From: Oribacterium parvum
GTDB taxonomy: Bacteria; Bacillota; Clostridia; Lachnospirales; Lachnospiraceae
Direction of reading: 5' to 3'
Assembly: GCA_938022235.1 (NCBI GenBank)
Contig: CALIEL010000248.1
Span: 1-27,061, forward strand
DNA length: 27,061 nt
The notes under the pieces were generated by a model, which was not told the origin of the DNA, did not search any database, and saw only the letters and a program-made list of their open reading frames with translations. The position numbers were made by a program, and so were the translations under genes. This document shows positions 16,149 through 24,436 of the stretch, piece after piece. The first letter of the stretch is position 1, and the number at the start of each line of letters is the position of its first letter.

Positions 16149-16769
16149 TTGATTATCGAAGAAACAAAAGACTATCTTGTGTTTTATAAGGAAGCGGGGC
16201 TGGATAGCGAAAAGGATGCTCCAAAAGACTGCCTTCCCATCCACCGCCTGGATAAGGTGGCTTCCGGTCTTTTATTGTACGGGAAAAATAAGGAGGCTGC
16301 GGCGGCTTTGTCCAAGCAGCTGACAGAGAAAAAAATCAAAAAACGTTATCATATCGTGGTACCCAAGGGAGAAGAGGGAAAAGCTTTACCGGAGGAGGGA
16401 TGCTTTCAGGACTATCTCTATAAGGACAACAAAAAACAGAAGTGTTTTCCGGTGAAAAGCCTTCGAAAGGGCGTAAAGGAAGCGATTCTCCGCTATAAGA
16501 TTTTGGAGGAAAATGGGGAGTGGATGCTTCTGGATGTGGAGCTGGAAACCGGACGCTTTCATCAAATCCGTGCCCAGTTTGCAAGTCGGGGTTTTCCTCT
16601 TTACGGAGACGGAAAATACGGTTCCCGGCAGAAAGGGACAGTGGGCTTACACTGCTATCAACTCTCTTTTTTGGATGTGAAAACGGGAGAGGAAAGACGG
16701 TATGAGATAAAAAATCCTGAGGGAGAGCCCTGGAGTATTTTTGAAAATGTTATGGCGTCTAAAAGCTAA
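16149..16769 (+). CDS. RluA-family RNA pseudouridine synthase
   Basis: Members convert specific uridines in rRNA or tRNA to pseudouridine. The 206-residue protein carries the catalytic signature HRLDKVASG with Asp35 as the catalytic residue, KKRYHIVV, and the C-terminal ETGRFHQIRAQFASRGFPLYGDGKYG. It has no S4 RNA-binding domain and starts only 31 residues before the signature, so it is a short RluA-type enzyme. The start is TTG 16149: AGGAGG (16139-16144) lies four bases before it and no ATG is available in frame nearby. Target site unknown. No terminator is seen between it and the repeat-built ORF that follows. Confidence 0.88.
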   Translation: MIIEETKDYLVFYKEAGLDSEKDAPKDCLPIHRLDKVASGLLLYGKNKEAAAALSKQLTEKKIKKRYHIVVPKGEEGKALPEEGCFQDYLYKDNKKQKCFPVKSLRKGVKEAILRYKILEENGEWMLLDVELETGRFHQIRAQFASRGFPLYGDGKYGSRQKGTVGLHCYQLSFLDVKTGEERRYEIKNPEGEPWSIFENVMASKS

Positions 16770-16817
16770 TACTATAAGAAAAACCAACACAGAGACATTC
16801 CCTGAAATACAAAAGCT

Positions 16818-16940
16818 ATGAAGGGGAAAAACGAAAAGAAAATAGCTAAGAAGAGAAAAATAGCTAAGAAGAGAAAAATAGCTAAGAAGAGAAAAATAGA
16901 AAAGAAGAGAAAAATAGAAAAGAAGAGAAAAAGAAAGTAG
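16818..16940 (+). CDS. possible 40-residue Lys/Arg-rich repeat peptide
   Basis: An ATG opens a 40-codon frame that runs exactly through the 18-bp tandem repeat: MKGKNEK, three KIAKKR units, two KIEKKR units, then KRK and TAG. The stop is part of TAGGAG, the ribosome binding site of the next gene, so translation could be coupled. No clear ribosome binding site precedes its own ATG. If made, it would be a strongly basic, nucleic-acid-binding or membrane-active peptide; it could equally be noncoding repeat. Confidence 0.33.
   Translation: MKGKNEKKIAKKRKIAKKRKIAKKRKIEKKRKIEKKRKRK
16839..16928 (+). repeat. 18-bp tandem repeat, five units
   Basis: Three identical units AAAATAGCTAAGAAGAGA (16839-16892) are followed by two identical variants AAAATAGAAAAGAAGAGA (16893-16928) and a partial sixth. 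The block pattern indicates recent duplication. The unit length is a multiple of three. Confidence 0.93.
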
Positions 16941-16945
16941 GAGTC

Positions 16946-17473
16946 ATGCAAAACGGAGATATGCCATTAAAGAAGAAAAAGAAGCCGGCGGCTTCCCGAA
17001 GAAATCCGGGGGAAGAACAGAGGAAGGATGCGGAAGAGCAGAGGGATGGCGGAGCACGGAAGGAAATCGGCTTGGGGAAGGATGGAAAGTCAAGCTCCAT
17101 CGATTATCGTTTCACTCCTTGCCTGGAAAGCTTTCGTTGTGCCCACTGCGGAAAGGAAATTCATCCTGAGGGAGCAGGTTCTCAGCATAGAAATCATTGT
17201 CCCCACTGCCTGTACAGTCTCCATGTGGATGAGGAGCCGGGAGATCGGAAAGCTACTTGTCATGGACAAATGGAGCCCATCGGCGTAATCTCCAAGGGAG
17301 ATGGGGATTGGAGCATCCTACACCTTTGTAAGTCCTGTGGAAAACTCTCCTTAAACCGTGCTTTGGCGGATGATAACCCTCTGCTTTTGATGCAGCTTGC
17401 GGTGAAGCCCTTGTCTTCCCCCCCCTTCCCCATGTCCTTCCTGTCTCATTATTTGGAGGAAAAGGGAAAGTAG
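16946..17473 (+). CDS. RNHCP-domain zinc-binding protein
   Basis: The 175-residue protein matches the RNHCP domain (PF12647): FRCAHCGKEIHPEGAGSQHR, NHCPHCLYSLHVDEEPGDR and CHGQMEPIGV, with a second cysteine pair LCKSCGKLSLNRALADDN. The CxxC pairs (from residue 64) probably bind zinc. The domain's function is not established. The first 55 residues are a Lys/Glu/Arg-rich low-complexity tail (KKKKKPAASRRN...) that continues the style of the basic mini-ORF just upstream. The site TAGGAG is only two bases from ATG 16946, an unusually short gap; ATG 16961 with GGAG two bases before it is an equally awkward alternative. The core domain is certain, the start is not. Confidence 0.85.
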   Translation: MQNGDMPLKKKKKPAASRRNPGEEQRKDAEEQRDGGARKEIGLGKDGKSSSIDYRFTPCLESFRCAHCGKEIHPEGAGSQHRNHCPHCLYSLHVDEEPGDRKATCHGQMEPIGVISKGDGDWSILHLCKSCGKLSLNRALADDNPLLLMQLAVKPLSSPPFPMSFLSHYLEEKGK

Positions 17474-17538
17474 GGCAAATGCCGGTAAAGATTAGCATAG
17501 AGCAATGAAGTAAAGAGAAGCAGAATAAAGAATAGCGT

Positions 17539-17583
17539 AGTAAAGATAAGTGTAGTAAAGCAAAGAGAAGTAAAGCGTGGTAT
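17539..17583 (+). repeat. degenerate 15-bp tandem repeat before the phosphofructokinase gene
   Basis: Three units start AGTAAAG (17539, 17554, 17569); related AGTAAAG/AATAAAG words occur upstream from about 17509. The stretch 17474-17632 is purine-rich and holds nothing else I can support apart from the GGAG site at 17625-17628. Confidence 0.5.
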
Positions 17584-17632
17584 AGCCAAAAGCGGTATAG
17601 TGAGATGAGGCTTAAAGTAGAATAGGAGTAGT

Positions 17633-19072
17633 ATGAAAAAGAATCTTTTGGTGGCTCAGTCCGGCGGACCTACTGCGGTAATCAATGCCAGTCTTTCCGG
17701 GGTAATCTGGAAGGCTATGCAGGAGGAAAAGATCGATAAAATCTATGGGGCACAGCATGGCATTGCCGGCGTGTTTTCAGAGGAATTTGTGGAGCTGAAG
17801 GCCTGCGCCGAAAAGCAGATGGAAGAGCATTTTCCGAAAAAAGAGGAAGAGGGCATCCTCCTTTCTCCCTTTGTAGACTTTCTGTTGGAAAAGGGAAGCA
17901 CAAGGCAGGAGGCGGCGTATTTTTCCAGACTGGCTCAGACTCCTGCGGCGGCACTGGGATCCTGTCGTTTAAAACTGAAAAATCCACGGGAAGACCCAAG
18001 GGAGTTTCAGGAGCTCTTATCCGTTTTTAAGGCATGGAATATAGGGTATTTTCTCTATATCGGGGGAAATGATTCCATGGATACCGCCTGGAAGCTGTCC
18101 GCTTACTGCAAGGAACAGGGGGAGGACATCGTGGTGGTGGGGGTACCCAAAACCATAGATAATGACTTGGAAGGAATCGACCATTGTCCGGGCTTCGGCT
18201 CCTCCGCCAAGTATATTGCGGCCTCTCTTTTGGAGCTGGAGCGGGAGTGTCTGGTTTATGACACCAAATATGTGATGATTGTGGAAATGATGGGAAGAAA
18301 TGCAGGCTGGCTTACCGCCGCTGCGGCTCTTTCCGCAGAAAAAGGAAGTATTCCTTACCTTATTTACCTGGAGGAACAGAGCTTTTCCAAGGAGCAATTT
18401 CAAAAGGACGTGTAGAAGGCTCTGGAAAAGTCTGACCAGGTCATGGTGGCGGTTTCGGAGGGCATTAAGTACAGTAACGGAAAATTCCTCTATACCTACG
18501 GTCGGGAAGAAGGGGGAAAGGATGCCTTCGGACACAGCATTGCCGGTGGAGCCGGAGGGGTGTTGGAGCAGATGATTTTAGAAAAAATGTCGGTGAAAAC
18601 CAGAAGCATTGAGTTTAATCTATTACAGCGCTGTGCCGGACATTTGCTTTCTAAAACCGATGTGGAAGAGTCCTTCTTACTGGGAGCTCAGGCTGTGGAG
18701 TTGGCTGTTTTGGGAGAAAACGGGAAAATGTCTTCTCTTCGGAGAAAGCCATCCGGAGAGAACTCTTTTGTAGAGCCATCCGGAGAGAACTCTTTTGAAA
18801 AGTCTTCCGGACAGAAGGATTTGGAGAATTCCAATGCCGGGAAATCCGGCAAAGCGGGAAAGGGGTATGCTGTAGAGTATTCCGCAGTTCCTCTTTCCGA
18901 GGTGGCCAATCGAGAGAAGAAGATTCCCCTTTCTTGGATTGGAAAGGGCGGACACAGTCTGGAAGAGGAGGCCTTAGCCTATCTTCGCCCCTTGATAGTA
19001 GGAGAATACAGCTGTGATTTTGTAGACGGTCTTCCCCAATACATTTCCTTTTTTGAGAAATCCGGAAAATAA
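17633..19072 (+). pseudogene. pfp: pyrophosphate-dependent 6-phosphofructokinase, interrupted by in-frame TAG
   Basis: The first 260 codons encode a phosphofructokinase start: VAQSGGPTAVINASLSGV, the GGNDSMDT loop (residues 144-151) and PKTIDNDLEGIDHCPGFGSS, then MIVEMMGRNAGWL. Asp in GGND and Lys in PKTIDND are the signature of pyrophosphate use. Codon 261 (18413-18415) is TAG. The same frame continues without shift: KALEKSDQVMVAVSEGI, GHSIAGGAGGVLEQM and on to LRPLIVGEYSCDFVDGLPQY, ending at 19072. One base (AAG, GAG or CAG to TAG) explains the break. A 40-residue low-complexity insert with 9-residue repeats lies at about residues 370-410. The two halves could be a recent pseudogene, a suppressed or reinitiated gene (ATG 18443 follows), or a sequencing error. 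TAG ends many other genes here. Confidence 0.8.
18747..18797 (+). repeat. 27-bp repeat inside the phosphofructokinase gene
   Basis: A 24-base block (18747-18770) recurs exactly at 18774-18797, and a decayed third unit follows. It encodes PSGENSFVE and PSGENSFEK, then SSGQKDLEN. The 27-bp period keeps the frame. Related enzymes, as I recall them, lack this insert. Confidence 0.85.
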
Positions 19073-19092
19073 CTTGCCTCAGGAGGTATGAG

Positions 19093-20100
19093 ATGGATAT
19101 TAGAAAAACTTATGTGGCCAATAAAAATCGTTATGATGGTATGGAATATCGAAAGGCGGGGGAATCCGGCCTGTATCTTCCGGCTATTTCTCTGGGACTT
19201 TGGCATAACTTCGGGGAACGGAATTCTCAGGAGCAGATGCAGGATATTCTTAGGGAGGCCTTCGACTTAGGCATCACCCATTTTGATTTAGCCAACAATT
19301 ACGGTCCTCCCTATGGAGAGGCGGAGCGAAATTTCGGGATTCTGTATCAAAGAGATTTTCGCCCTTATCGGGAGGAGCTCTTAATCAGTACCAAGGCGGG
19401 CTATGATATGTGGGAAGGACCCTATGGAAATGGTGGCTCCCGAAAGTATTTGCTTACCAGCTGTGATGCTTCCTTAAAGCGTATGCAGCTGGATTATGTA
19501 GATATTTTCTATCATCATCGTATGGATCCGGATACCCCATTGATGGAAACCATGCTGGCGTTGCTGCAGATTGTGCAGTCCGGTAAAGCGATTTATGCGG
19601 GAATTTCCAACTATGACGGGGAAACCATGAAGAAGGCTGTGGAGATTGCGAAGGAAATACGGCTTCCCTTGGTAATTAACCAAAACCGTTATTCCATCTT
19701 GGATAGAAAGGTGGAGGAAAATGGCTTAAAGGCTGCCGCTAAAGAAGAAGGCATGGGGCTCATTTGCTATAGTCCTCTGGCCCAGGGGCTCCTTTCCAAT
19801 CGCTATGTGGAGGGCATTCCCGAGGATTCCCGTATGATGAAGGATGGAAGATATTTGCATAGAGAAGACTTTACCGAGGAAAAACGGCAGATGCTTGCAA
19901 AGCTTTTAAAGATTGCCGGGGAAAGAGGACAGAGTCTTTCGGAAATGGCATTATCCTGGGTGTTGCGGGACAAGTCCACCACCTCCGTTTTGGTGGGAGT
20001 CAGCAAGAAGGAACAGCTTTGGGAAAATGTGAAAGCGCTGGAAAACACCTGCTTTACGGCGGAAGAGGAAGAGGCTATTCGGATGGCTACAGCTCTGTAA
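19093..20100 (+). CDS. aldo/keto reductase, YghZ / L-glyceraldehyde-3-phosphate reductase type
   Basis: The 335-residue NADPH-dependent oxidoreductase has the aldo/keto reductase barrel with catalytic residues in FDLANNYGPPYGEAE (Asp and Tyr), LLISTKAGY (Lys) and DIFYHHRMD (His). The start TYVANKNRYDGMEYRKAGESG and the NNYGPPYGEAERNFG segment match the AKR14/YghZ group, which reduces L-glyceraldehyde 3-phosphate and methylglyoxal in relatives. The cofactor site SVLVGVSKKEQLWENVKAL is present. AGGAGG (19081-19086) sits six bases before the ATG. It follows the broken phosphofructokinase gene by 20 bases and likely shares its transcript, fitting triose-phosphate metabolism or detoxification. A terminator follows at 20161. 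Confidence 0.9.
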   Translation: MDIRKTYVANKNRYDGMEYRKAGESGLYLPAISLGLWHNFGERNSQEQMQDILREAFDLGITHFDLANNYGPPYGEAERNFGILYQRDFRPYREELLISTKAGYDMWEGPYGNGGSRKYLLTSCDASLKRMQLDYVDIFYHHRMDPDTPLMETMLALLQIVQSGKAIYAGISNYDGETMKKAVEIAKEIRLPLVINQNRYSILDRKVEENGLKAAAKEEGMGLICYSPLAQGLLSNRYVEGIPEDSRMMKDGRYLHREDFTEEKRQMLAKLLKIAGERGQSLSEMALSWVLRDKSTTSVLVGVSKKEQLWENVKALENTCFTAEEEEAIRMATAL

Positions 20101-20160
20101 TCGGAGAAAATCGGGAGAAAAAGGGCACGAAAAACGAAAAAATTGTGCAGTTCGAAGAAG

Positions 20161-20195
20161 AAAAGAGAGAAAGCTGGACTTTCCTCTTTTTTTTT
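20161..20195 (+). terminator. Rho-independent terminator after the aldo/keto reductase gene
   Basis: AAAAGAG-A-GAAAG (20161-20173) pairs with CTTTC-CTCTTTT (20179-20190), with one bulged A and a five-base loop, and runs into a total of nine T. Confidence 0.8.
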
Positions 20196-20293
20196 ATTAG
20201 AATTTAAAGTTCAGGAGAAGAAACGAAGGAACGGCGAAAAATTCAGGGTTGTTTTGAAATAGTATCGATTTTCTGGAAATAAGGAGAATAAAA

Positions 20294-21850
20294 ATGCCCA
20301 AACGGGGAAAGGTCCTTCACAAAGAGGACAGAAAAAATAGTGTCGGTCGCCTGCTTTTCGTAATACTGGCAGTGATTTTACAAATTATATGGTTTTGGTT
20401 CTTTCTGTACTATTTGACGGAAAGTTACCTTTGGGCGTCCATTTTTGCCAGAGTTGTTTCTATTGTCATGGTTTTGGGGGTATTTGCCAAGCGAACCAAT
20501 GCCTCTATTAAGATGACCTGGATTTTTATGATTATGGCTTTTCCGATTTTGGGAATGCTCTTGTATTTTTTGGTATACGGCTCAGGCTTTACAAAAACCA
20601 TGCGGAAGAGAATCGAAGCGGCGGATGCCATGCTCTTCCCTTATCTGGATCAGTCTCATTTGATTTCGGATCAGCTGAAAAAAGAAAATAAATCCGTGGG
20701 AAATCAGTTTGCTTATCTGGAGCGGGGCGGTAAGTTCCCGGTGTATCGAAACACGGAAGTTGTATTTTACAAGGAAGCTTCTTTGGGCTTGGAGGCTCAG
20801 TTGGAAGCCCTTTCCCAGGCAAAGAAGTTTATTTTCATGGAATACCATGCCATAGAGGACCGGCAGTCCTTTGGAGAAATCAAGGAGATTCTTCGCAAGA
20901 AAGCGGAGGAAGGAGTGGAGGTTCGCCTCTTCTATGATGATGTAGGCTCCATCGGCTTCATTGATCCGAAGTTTGTGCAGGAACTGGAAGAGTGGGGCAT
21001 TCAGTGTCGTATCTTTAACCCCATTGTCCCCATGGTGAATCTTTTCATGAATAACCGAGACCATAGAAAGATTACCGTTGTGGACGGCCAGATAGGTTTT
21101 ACCGGAGGCTATAATCTGGCGGATGAATATTTTAATATTCATTCTCCCTACGGCTATTGGAAGGATACGGGCATTCGACTGCGGGGAGAGGCGGTAGGTA
21201 CTTTAACCCTGCTTTTCCTGGAGATGTGGCATGCCATGGACGATAGTCCGGTGAGGGGACTTTACAATTATTTGCCGAGACATTGGGATCGTTATACAGG
21301 ACAGGGCTATTGCGCGCCCTATGCCTATGCGCCAACAGACGGATTTCCCTTGGGAGAGGACGTCTATCTGAATATGATTCAGTCCGCCACGGAAAGCATT
21401 TACATTACCACGCCTTATCTGATTATTACCGATGAGATGAGCAGAGCTTTATGTCTTGCGGCAAAGCGAGGGGTGGATGTGCGGATTGTCCTTCCGGGAA
21501 TTCCGGACAAGACCTTTGTTTATGCTGTTAGCCGTTCTTACTATCCCCGACTTCTTCGGGCAGGAGTCAGAATTTATGAATATACACCGGGCTTTATGCA
21601 TTCCAAGCAGGTGTTGGTAGACCATGTTATGGCGGCGGTGGGAACCTTTAATCTGGATTATCGTTCCTTCTACCATCATTTTGAAAATGGAGTTCTGCTG
21701 TATGAAAGTCCCTGTATCTTCGATATTGCGGACGATTTTCATGAGCTTTTCCGTACTTCTACGGAAGTCAGCCCGGATAAGGGACATAATCGAAGCCTTT
21801 TCACCAGAATGAAACAGGGGGCTTTGAGACTGATTGCGCCCTTACTATGA
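20294..21850 (+). CDS. cls: cardiolipin synthase (phospholipase D type)
   Basis: This membrane enzyme condenses two phosphatidylglycerols into cardiolipin and glycerol. The 518-residue protein has two to three N-terminal membrane segments (about residues 17-95), then two phospholipase D catalytic motifs: HRKITVVDG (His257, Lys259, Asp264) followed by GFTGGYN, and HSKQVLVDH (His436, Lys438, Asp443) followed by GTFNLDYRS. Length and layout are those of bacterial ClsA-type enzymes. AAGGAG (20281-20286) lies seven bases before ATG 20294. The gene appears monocistronic, with the reductase terminator upstream and an AT-rich gap with a new promoter downstream. No odd features. Confidence 0.95.
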   Translation: MPKRGKVLHKEDRKNSVGRLLFVILAVILQIIWFWFFLYYLTESYLWASIFARVVSIVMVLGVFAKRTNASIKMTWIFMIMAFPILGMLLYFLVYGSGFTKTMRKRIEAADAMLFPYLDQSHLISDQLKKENKSVGNQFAYLERGGKFPVYRNTEVVFYKEASLGLEAQLEALSQAKKFIFMEYHAIEDRQSFGEIKEILRKKAEEGVEVRLFYDDVGSIGFIDPKFVQELEEWGIQCRIFNPIVPMVNLFMNNRDHRKITVVDGQIGFTGGYNLADEYFNIHSPYGYWKDTGIRLRGEAVGTLTLLFLEMWHAMDDSPVRGLYNYLPRHWDRYTGQGYCAPYAYAPTDGFPLGEDVYLNMIQSATESIYITTPYLIITDEMSRALCLAAKRGVDVRIVLPGIPDKTFVYAVSRSYYPRLLRAGVRIYEYTPGFMHSKQVLVDHVMAAVGTFNLDYRSFYHHFENGVLLYESPCIFDIADDFHELFRTSTEVSPDKGHNRSLFTRMKQGALRLIAPLL

Positions 21851-21922
21851 TTTTAGGATGCAAACTTTCAGACTACTCCCTTAAAAAATTAATATATTTT
21901 AAAAGATTTATTTCTGTAAATA

Positions 21923-21931
21923 TGTTAAAAT
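21923..21931 (+). promoter_or_regulatory. extended -10 promoter for the zinc-ribbon/ABC operon
   Basis: TGTTAAAAT within AAATATGTTAAAATAAG has a -10 at 21926-21931 with TGn extension; the predicted start is near 21938, about 37 bases before the gene. The core is identical to the box at 16095. Confidence 0.5.
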
Positions 21932-21974
21932 AAGTCTGTTCAATCGACAATTGAAGACAAAGGGAGGAAACAGA

Positions 21975-23696
21975 ATGAAAAATTGTCCGAATTGTGGACA
22001 GGAAGTCCAAGACGAGGAGAAGTTTTGTGAGCACTGCGGAGAAAAGCTGGAAGGCGCAGAAACTGTAAGCGCTGAGGCAGGTGCTACCGGTGCTGAAACA
22101 AGCGCTGCAGCAGAAAGCAGTGAGCTTGGAGCGAATGCTGATCATGCAGTAAGTGCTGCAACAGCTACAGAAGCTGCTCCTGTAGAGCCCCAGGCAAGCT
22201 ATTCCTATGCACAGACTTTAGAGGAGGCTCCTGCGGGAAAGAAGGGCATGAAGCTTTTAATCCCTGTCGTTGCCGTAATTATTCTTCTTTGCGCAGGCTT
22301 TTTTGCCTTTGGAAAGAAGTTACTTTCCGGTGGCGTGGCTTTAAGCACAGAGCAGAAGTTCCTTCATTATCAGGAGAAGTATCTCCAGGATAAGATGGAT
22401 GCCATGGTGGCCTTAGGCTTTATTAACGAGGATTTAAAGCAGTCTTCCGATATGACCCTTACCGGAGAAATCGAAGGCAGTGACGAAATGAATAAGTATC
22501 TGAAGGATTCTCAGATTCAGTTAAAGTATGACATGGATGCGGAGAAGAATTCCTTTATCGTGAATTTAAGTGCCAAGATTATGGGTACAGATTTACTGGA
22601 AGGCTTTGCGGATTATCGTGACGGAAAGATCGGCTTTGCGATTCCTGTAGCGGATGAGCACTACTATCGGGGAGATTTAAAGACCATTATGAAGAATCTC
22701 ACCGAGCAGGATATTGTGGCTCCGGATTTAAAGAAGTCTGCAGAGAACAGAAAGCGTCTGGCAGAGATTTCCAAGAAGTACGGAGATCTCCTTGTTGGCA
22801 GCATGAATAAGGATAACTTAACGGTAGAAAAGAAGGAATTCACCTTAGAGAATCTGAAGGAGAAGTATACCGGAGAGGTTTACGTATTTAAGCCCACAGA
22901 GGAAGATTTAAAGAATTTCTATGAGAAGCTGGCAGATACGGTAGAAAAGGACAGTGATTTAGAGTCTCTTTTAGAGGATGTTTATGCGACCAGCACCTGG
23001 GACAGCGCTTTAGGCATGGGAGATGCAAAAACGCCGAAGGATCAGCTTAGTGAGCTGGCAAAGGAGATTCGTGATAATGCTGCGGATACCGCTAAGGAGA
23101 TGGCGGACAATGAATTCCAGTGGCAGATTGCGGTTGTTGACGGAGATTTAAGACAGGTTCTGCTTTCTACAAAGGACGATTCCTTCTCTCTGGAGATTGC
23201 CAAGAAGGGCAAAGAGGTTACCGAGCAGATTAATGTTGTAAGCTCCAGCTCCGAGAATATGTACTTAAAGAACAGCTATAGCGTAAAGGATAAGATGCTG
23301 GAGGGAAGCATTTCCGGCGGTAACGGTGTTCTGGATGTTAAGGCTTTGGAATATAAGATTGATACCACCAAGCATTCCGCTTTAATGCCTTACGGAACCT
23401 ATATTGTAGAGGATCCTACAGGAATGGGAGCAAAGCTTACCCTTACAGTTTCTGACGGAGAGAAGGGCAGCAGCGATCATGAGATTGTAGTAGAGGGCTT
23501 ACAGAACTACTATATGCCCTTTAGCAGTGCGAAGATTAATCTGAACACTACAAAGACCGGTACAGCTACACTTCCGAAGGAAGAGGAAGTGGATATTTCC
23601 AACTACAGCCAGGAGGATTTCGATAAGTTGAGCGAGACTATTGGAAATGGCTTAGCGAAGGTAGCAACTACTTTACAGGGAGAACTTGCAGGATGA
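21975..23696 (+). CDS. zinc-ribbon membrane protein with large exported domain
   Basis: The 573-residue product begins with a zinc ribbon, CPNCGQEV...CEHCGEKL (Cys 4, 7, 18, 21), then an Ala/Glu-rich linker (about 28-90) and one membrane segment, LLIPVVAVIILLCAGFFAFG (about 95-114). The rest is a hydrophilic domain, presumably outside, with Lys/Asp-rich helices and, near the end, beta-rich stretches (YGTYIVEDPTGMGAKLTLTV). I do not recognise that domain. AGGGAGG (21961-21967) supports ATG 21975 over an upstream TTG at 21951. Its TGA overlaps the next ATG (ATGA), so it is translationally coupled to an ABC ATPase. Zinc-ribbon single-pass proteins beside ABC exporters occur in Firmicutes; sensing or assisting the exporter is inference. 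Confidence 0.85.
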   Translation: MKNCPNCGQEVQDEEKFCEHCGEKLEGAETVSAEAGATGAETSAAAESSELGANADHAVSAATATEAAPVEPQASYSYAQTLEEAPAGKKGMKLLIPVVAVIILLCAGFFAFGKKLLSGGVALSTEQKFLHYQEKYLQDKMDAMVALGFINEDLKQSSDMTLTGEIEGSDEMNKYLKDSQIQLKYDMDAEKNSFIVNLSAKIMGTDLLEGFADYRDGKIGFAIPVADEHYYRGDLKTIMKNLTEQDIVAPDLKKSAENRKRLAEISKKYGDLLVGSMNKDNLTVEKKEFTLENLKEKYTGEVYVFKPTEEDLKNFYEKLADTVEKDSDLESLLEDVYATSTWDSALGMGDAKTPKDQLSELAKEIRDNAADTAKEMADNEFQWQIAVVDGDLRQVLLSTKDDSFSLEIAKKGKEVTEQINVVSSSSENMYLKNSYSVKDKMLEGSISGGNGVLDVKALEYKIDTTKHSALMPYGTYIVEDPTGMGAKLTLTVSDGEKGSSDHEIVVEGLQNYYMPFSSAKINLNTTKTGTATLPKEEEVDISNYSQEDFDKLSETIGNGLAKVATTLQGELAG

Positions 23697-24325
23697 TGAA
23701 GGAGAGCCTTTGTGAGATAAACAACTTAGGCCTTAGGTATCATAGAGGAGAGAGCGCCATATTACAGGGGCTCTCTCTTTCCCTATTCAAAGGGGAAATC
23801 GTGGGAATTCGCGGAGAAAACGGTGCCGGAAAAAGCAGCCTTTTAAAAGCCATTGCCGGTCTGCTTCCCTATCAGGAGGGAGAAATCCGGATGCCTAAGG
23901 AGGTTCGAAATGGCCTTTCCTATCTGCCCCAGGACCTGTCCCTCTATGACAGCCTGACGGCTTTGGAAAACTTGATTTTTTACGGGAAAATTCAGGGAAT
24001 ACCGGGGAGGCTTTTAAAAACCAGAGGAAACTGGCTTCTGGAGGAGTTGGGGCTTTCTCAAAAAAGCCGGGAAAAGTTGTCCGCCCTGTCCGGCGGAATG
24101 AAGCGCCGGGTACATCTGGCTTCGGCCCTCATGCTTCGTCCAAGCATTTTGCTTCTGGATGAACCTACCGTAGGATGTGATGAGGAATCCTATCACAGGA
24201 TTCGAGATCTTCTTTTGAAAATGAAGAAGCAGGGCACAGGGATACTGCTCATCAGCCACGGAAGAGGGGAGCTGGAGGATATGGCGGATAGGATTTTGAC
24301 TCTGGAACAGGGAAAGCTTTCATAG
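23693..24325 (+). CDS. ABC transporter ATP-binding protein
   Basis: At 210 residues this is a compact ABC ATPase. It has Walker A GENGAGKSSL, the Q-loop LPQDLSLYDSLTALENLIFY, the signature LSGGMKRRVHLASALMLRPS, Walker B ILLLDEPTVGCD and a switch histidine in LLISHGRGELEDMADRI. The signature and short length fit the CcmA/drug-and-lantibiotic-export group that drives ABC-2 permeases. The start ATG overlaps the upstream stop (ATGA), and the second codon is also ATG (23696), an equally possible start. Its partner permease lies 111 bases downstream; the gap is purine-rich with an AGGGAG site and no terminator. Substrate unknown. Confidence 0.93.
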   Translation: MMKESLCEINNLGLRYHRGESAILQGLSLSLFKGEIVGIRGENGAGKSSLLKAIAGLLPYQEGEIRMPKEVRNGLSYLPQDLSLYDSLTALENLIFYGKIQGIPGRLLKTRGNWLLEELGLSQKSREKLSALSGGMKRRVHLASALMLRPSILLLDEPTVGCDEESYHRIRDLLLKMKKQGTGILLISHGRGELEDMADRILTLEQGKLS

Positions 24326-24436
24326 AGAAACTAGATTTCTTAAGCTATTAAGGAAATACTTTGTGCTTAAAGAGAAATAGCGGAAGATTATAAAAGATAT
24401 AGGGGAAGAGCAAAAGAAGTAAGGGAGAGAAGAAGC

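Noticed and set aside
16839..16928. CRISPR array
   Set aside because: The 18-bp units are directly adjacent with no spacers, and no cas genes are present.
18413..18415. TAG read as pyrrolysine or a reassigned sense codon
   Set aside because: TAG is used as the normal stop of several intact genes here (desulfidase-family gene, guaB, murC, DnaD-like gene), no pyl gene is seen, and phosphofructokinases do not use pyrrolysine.
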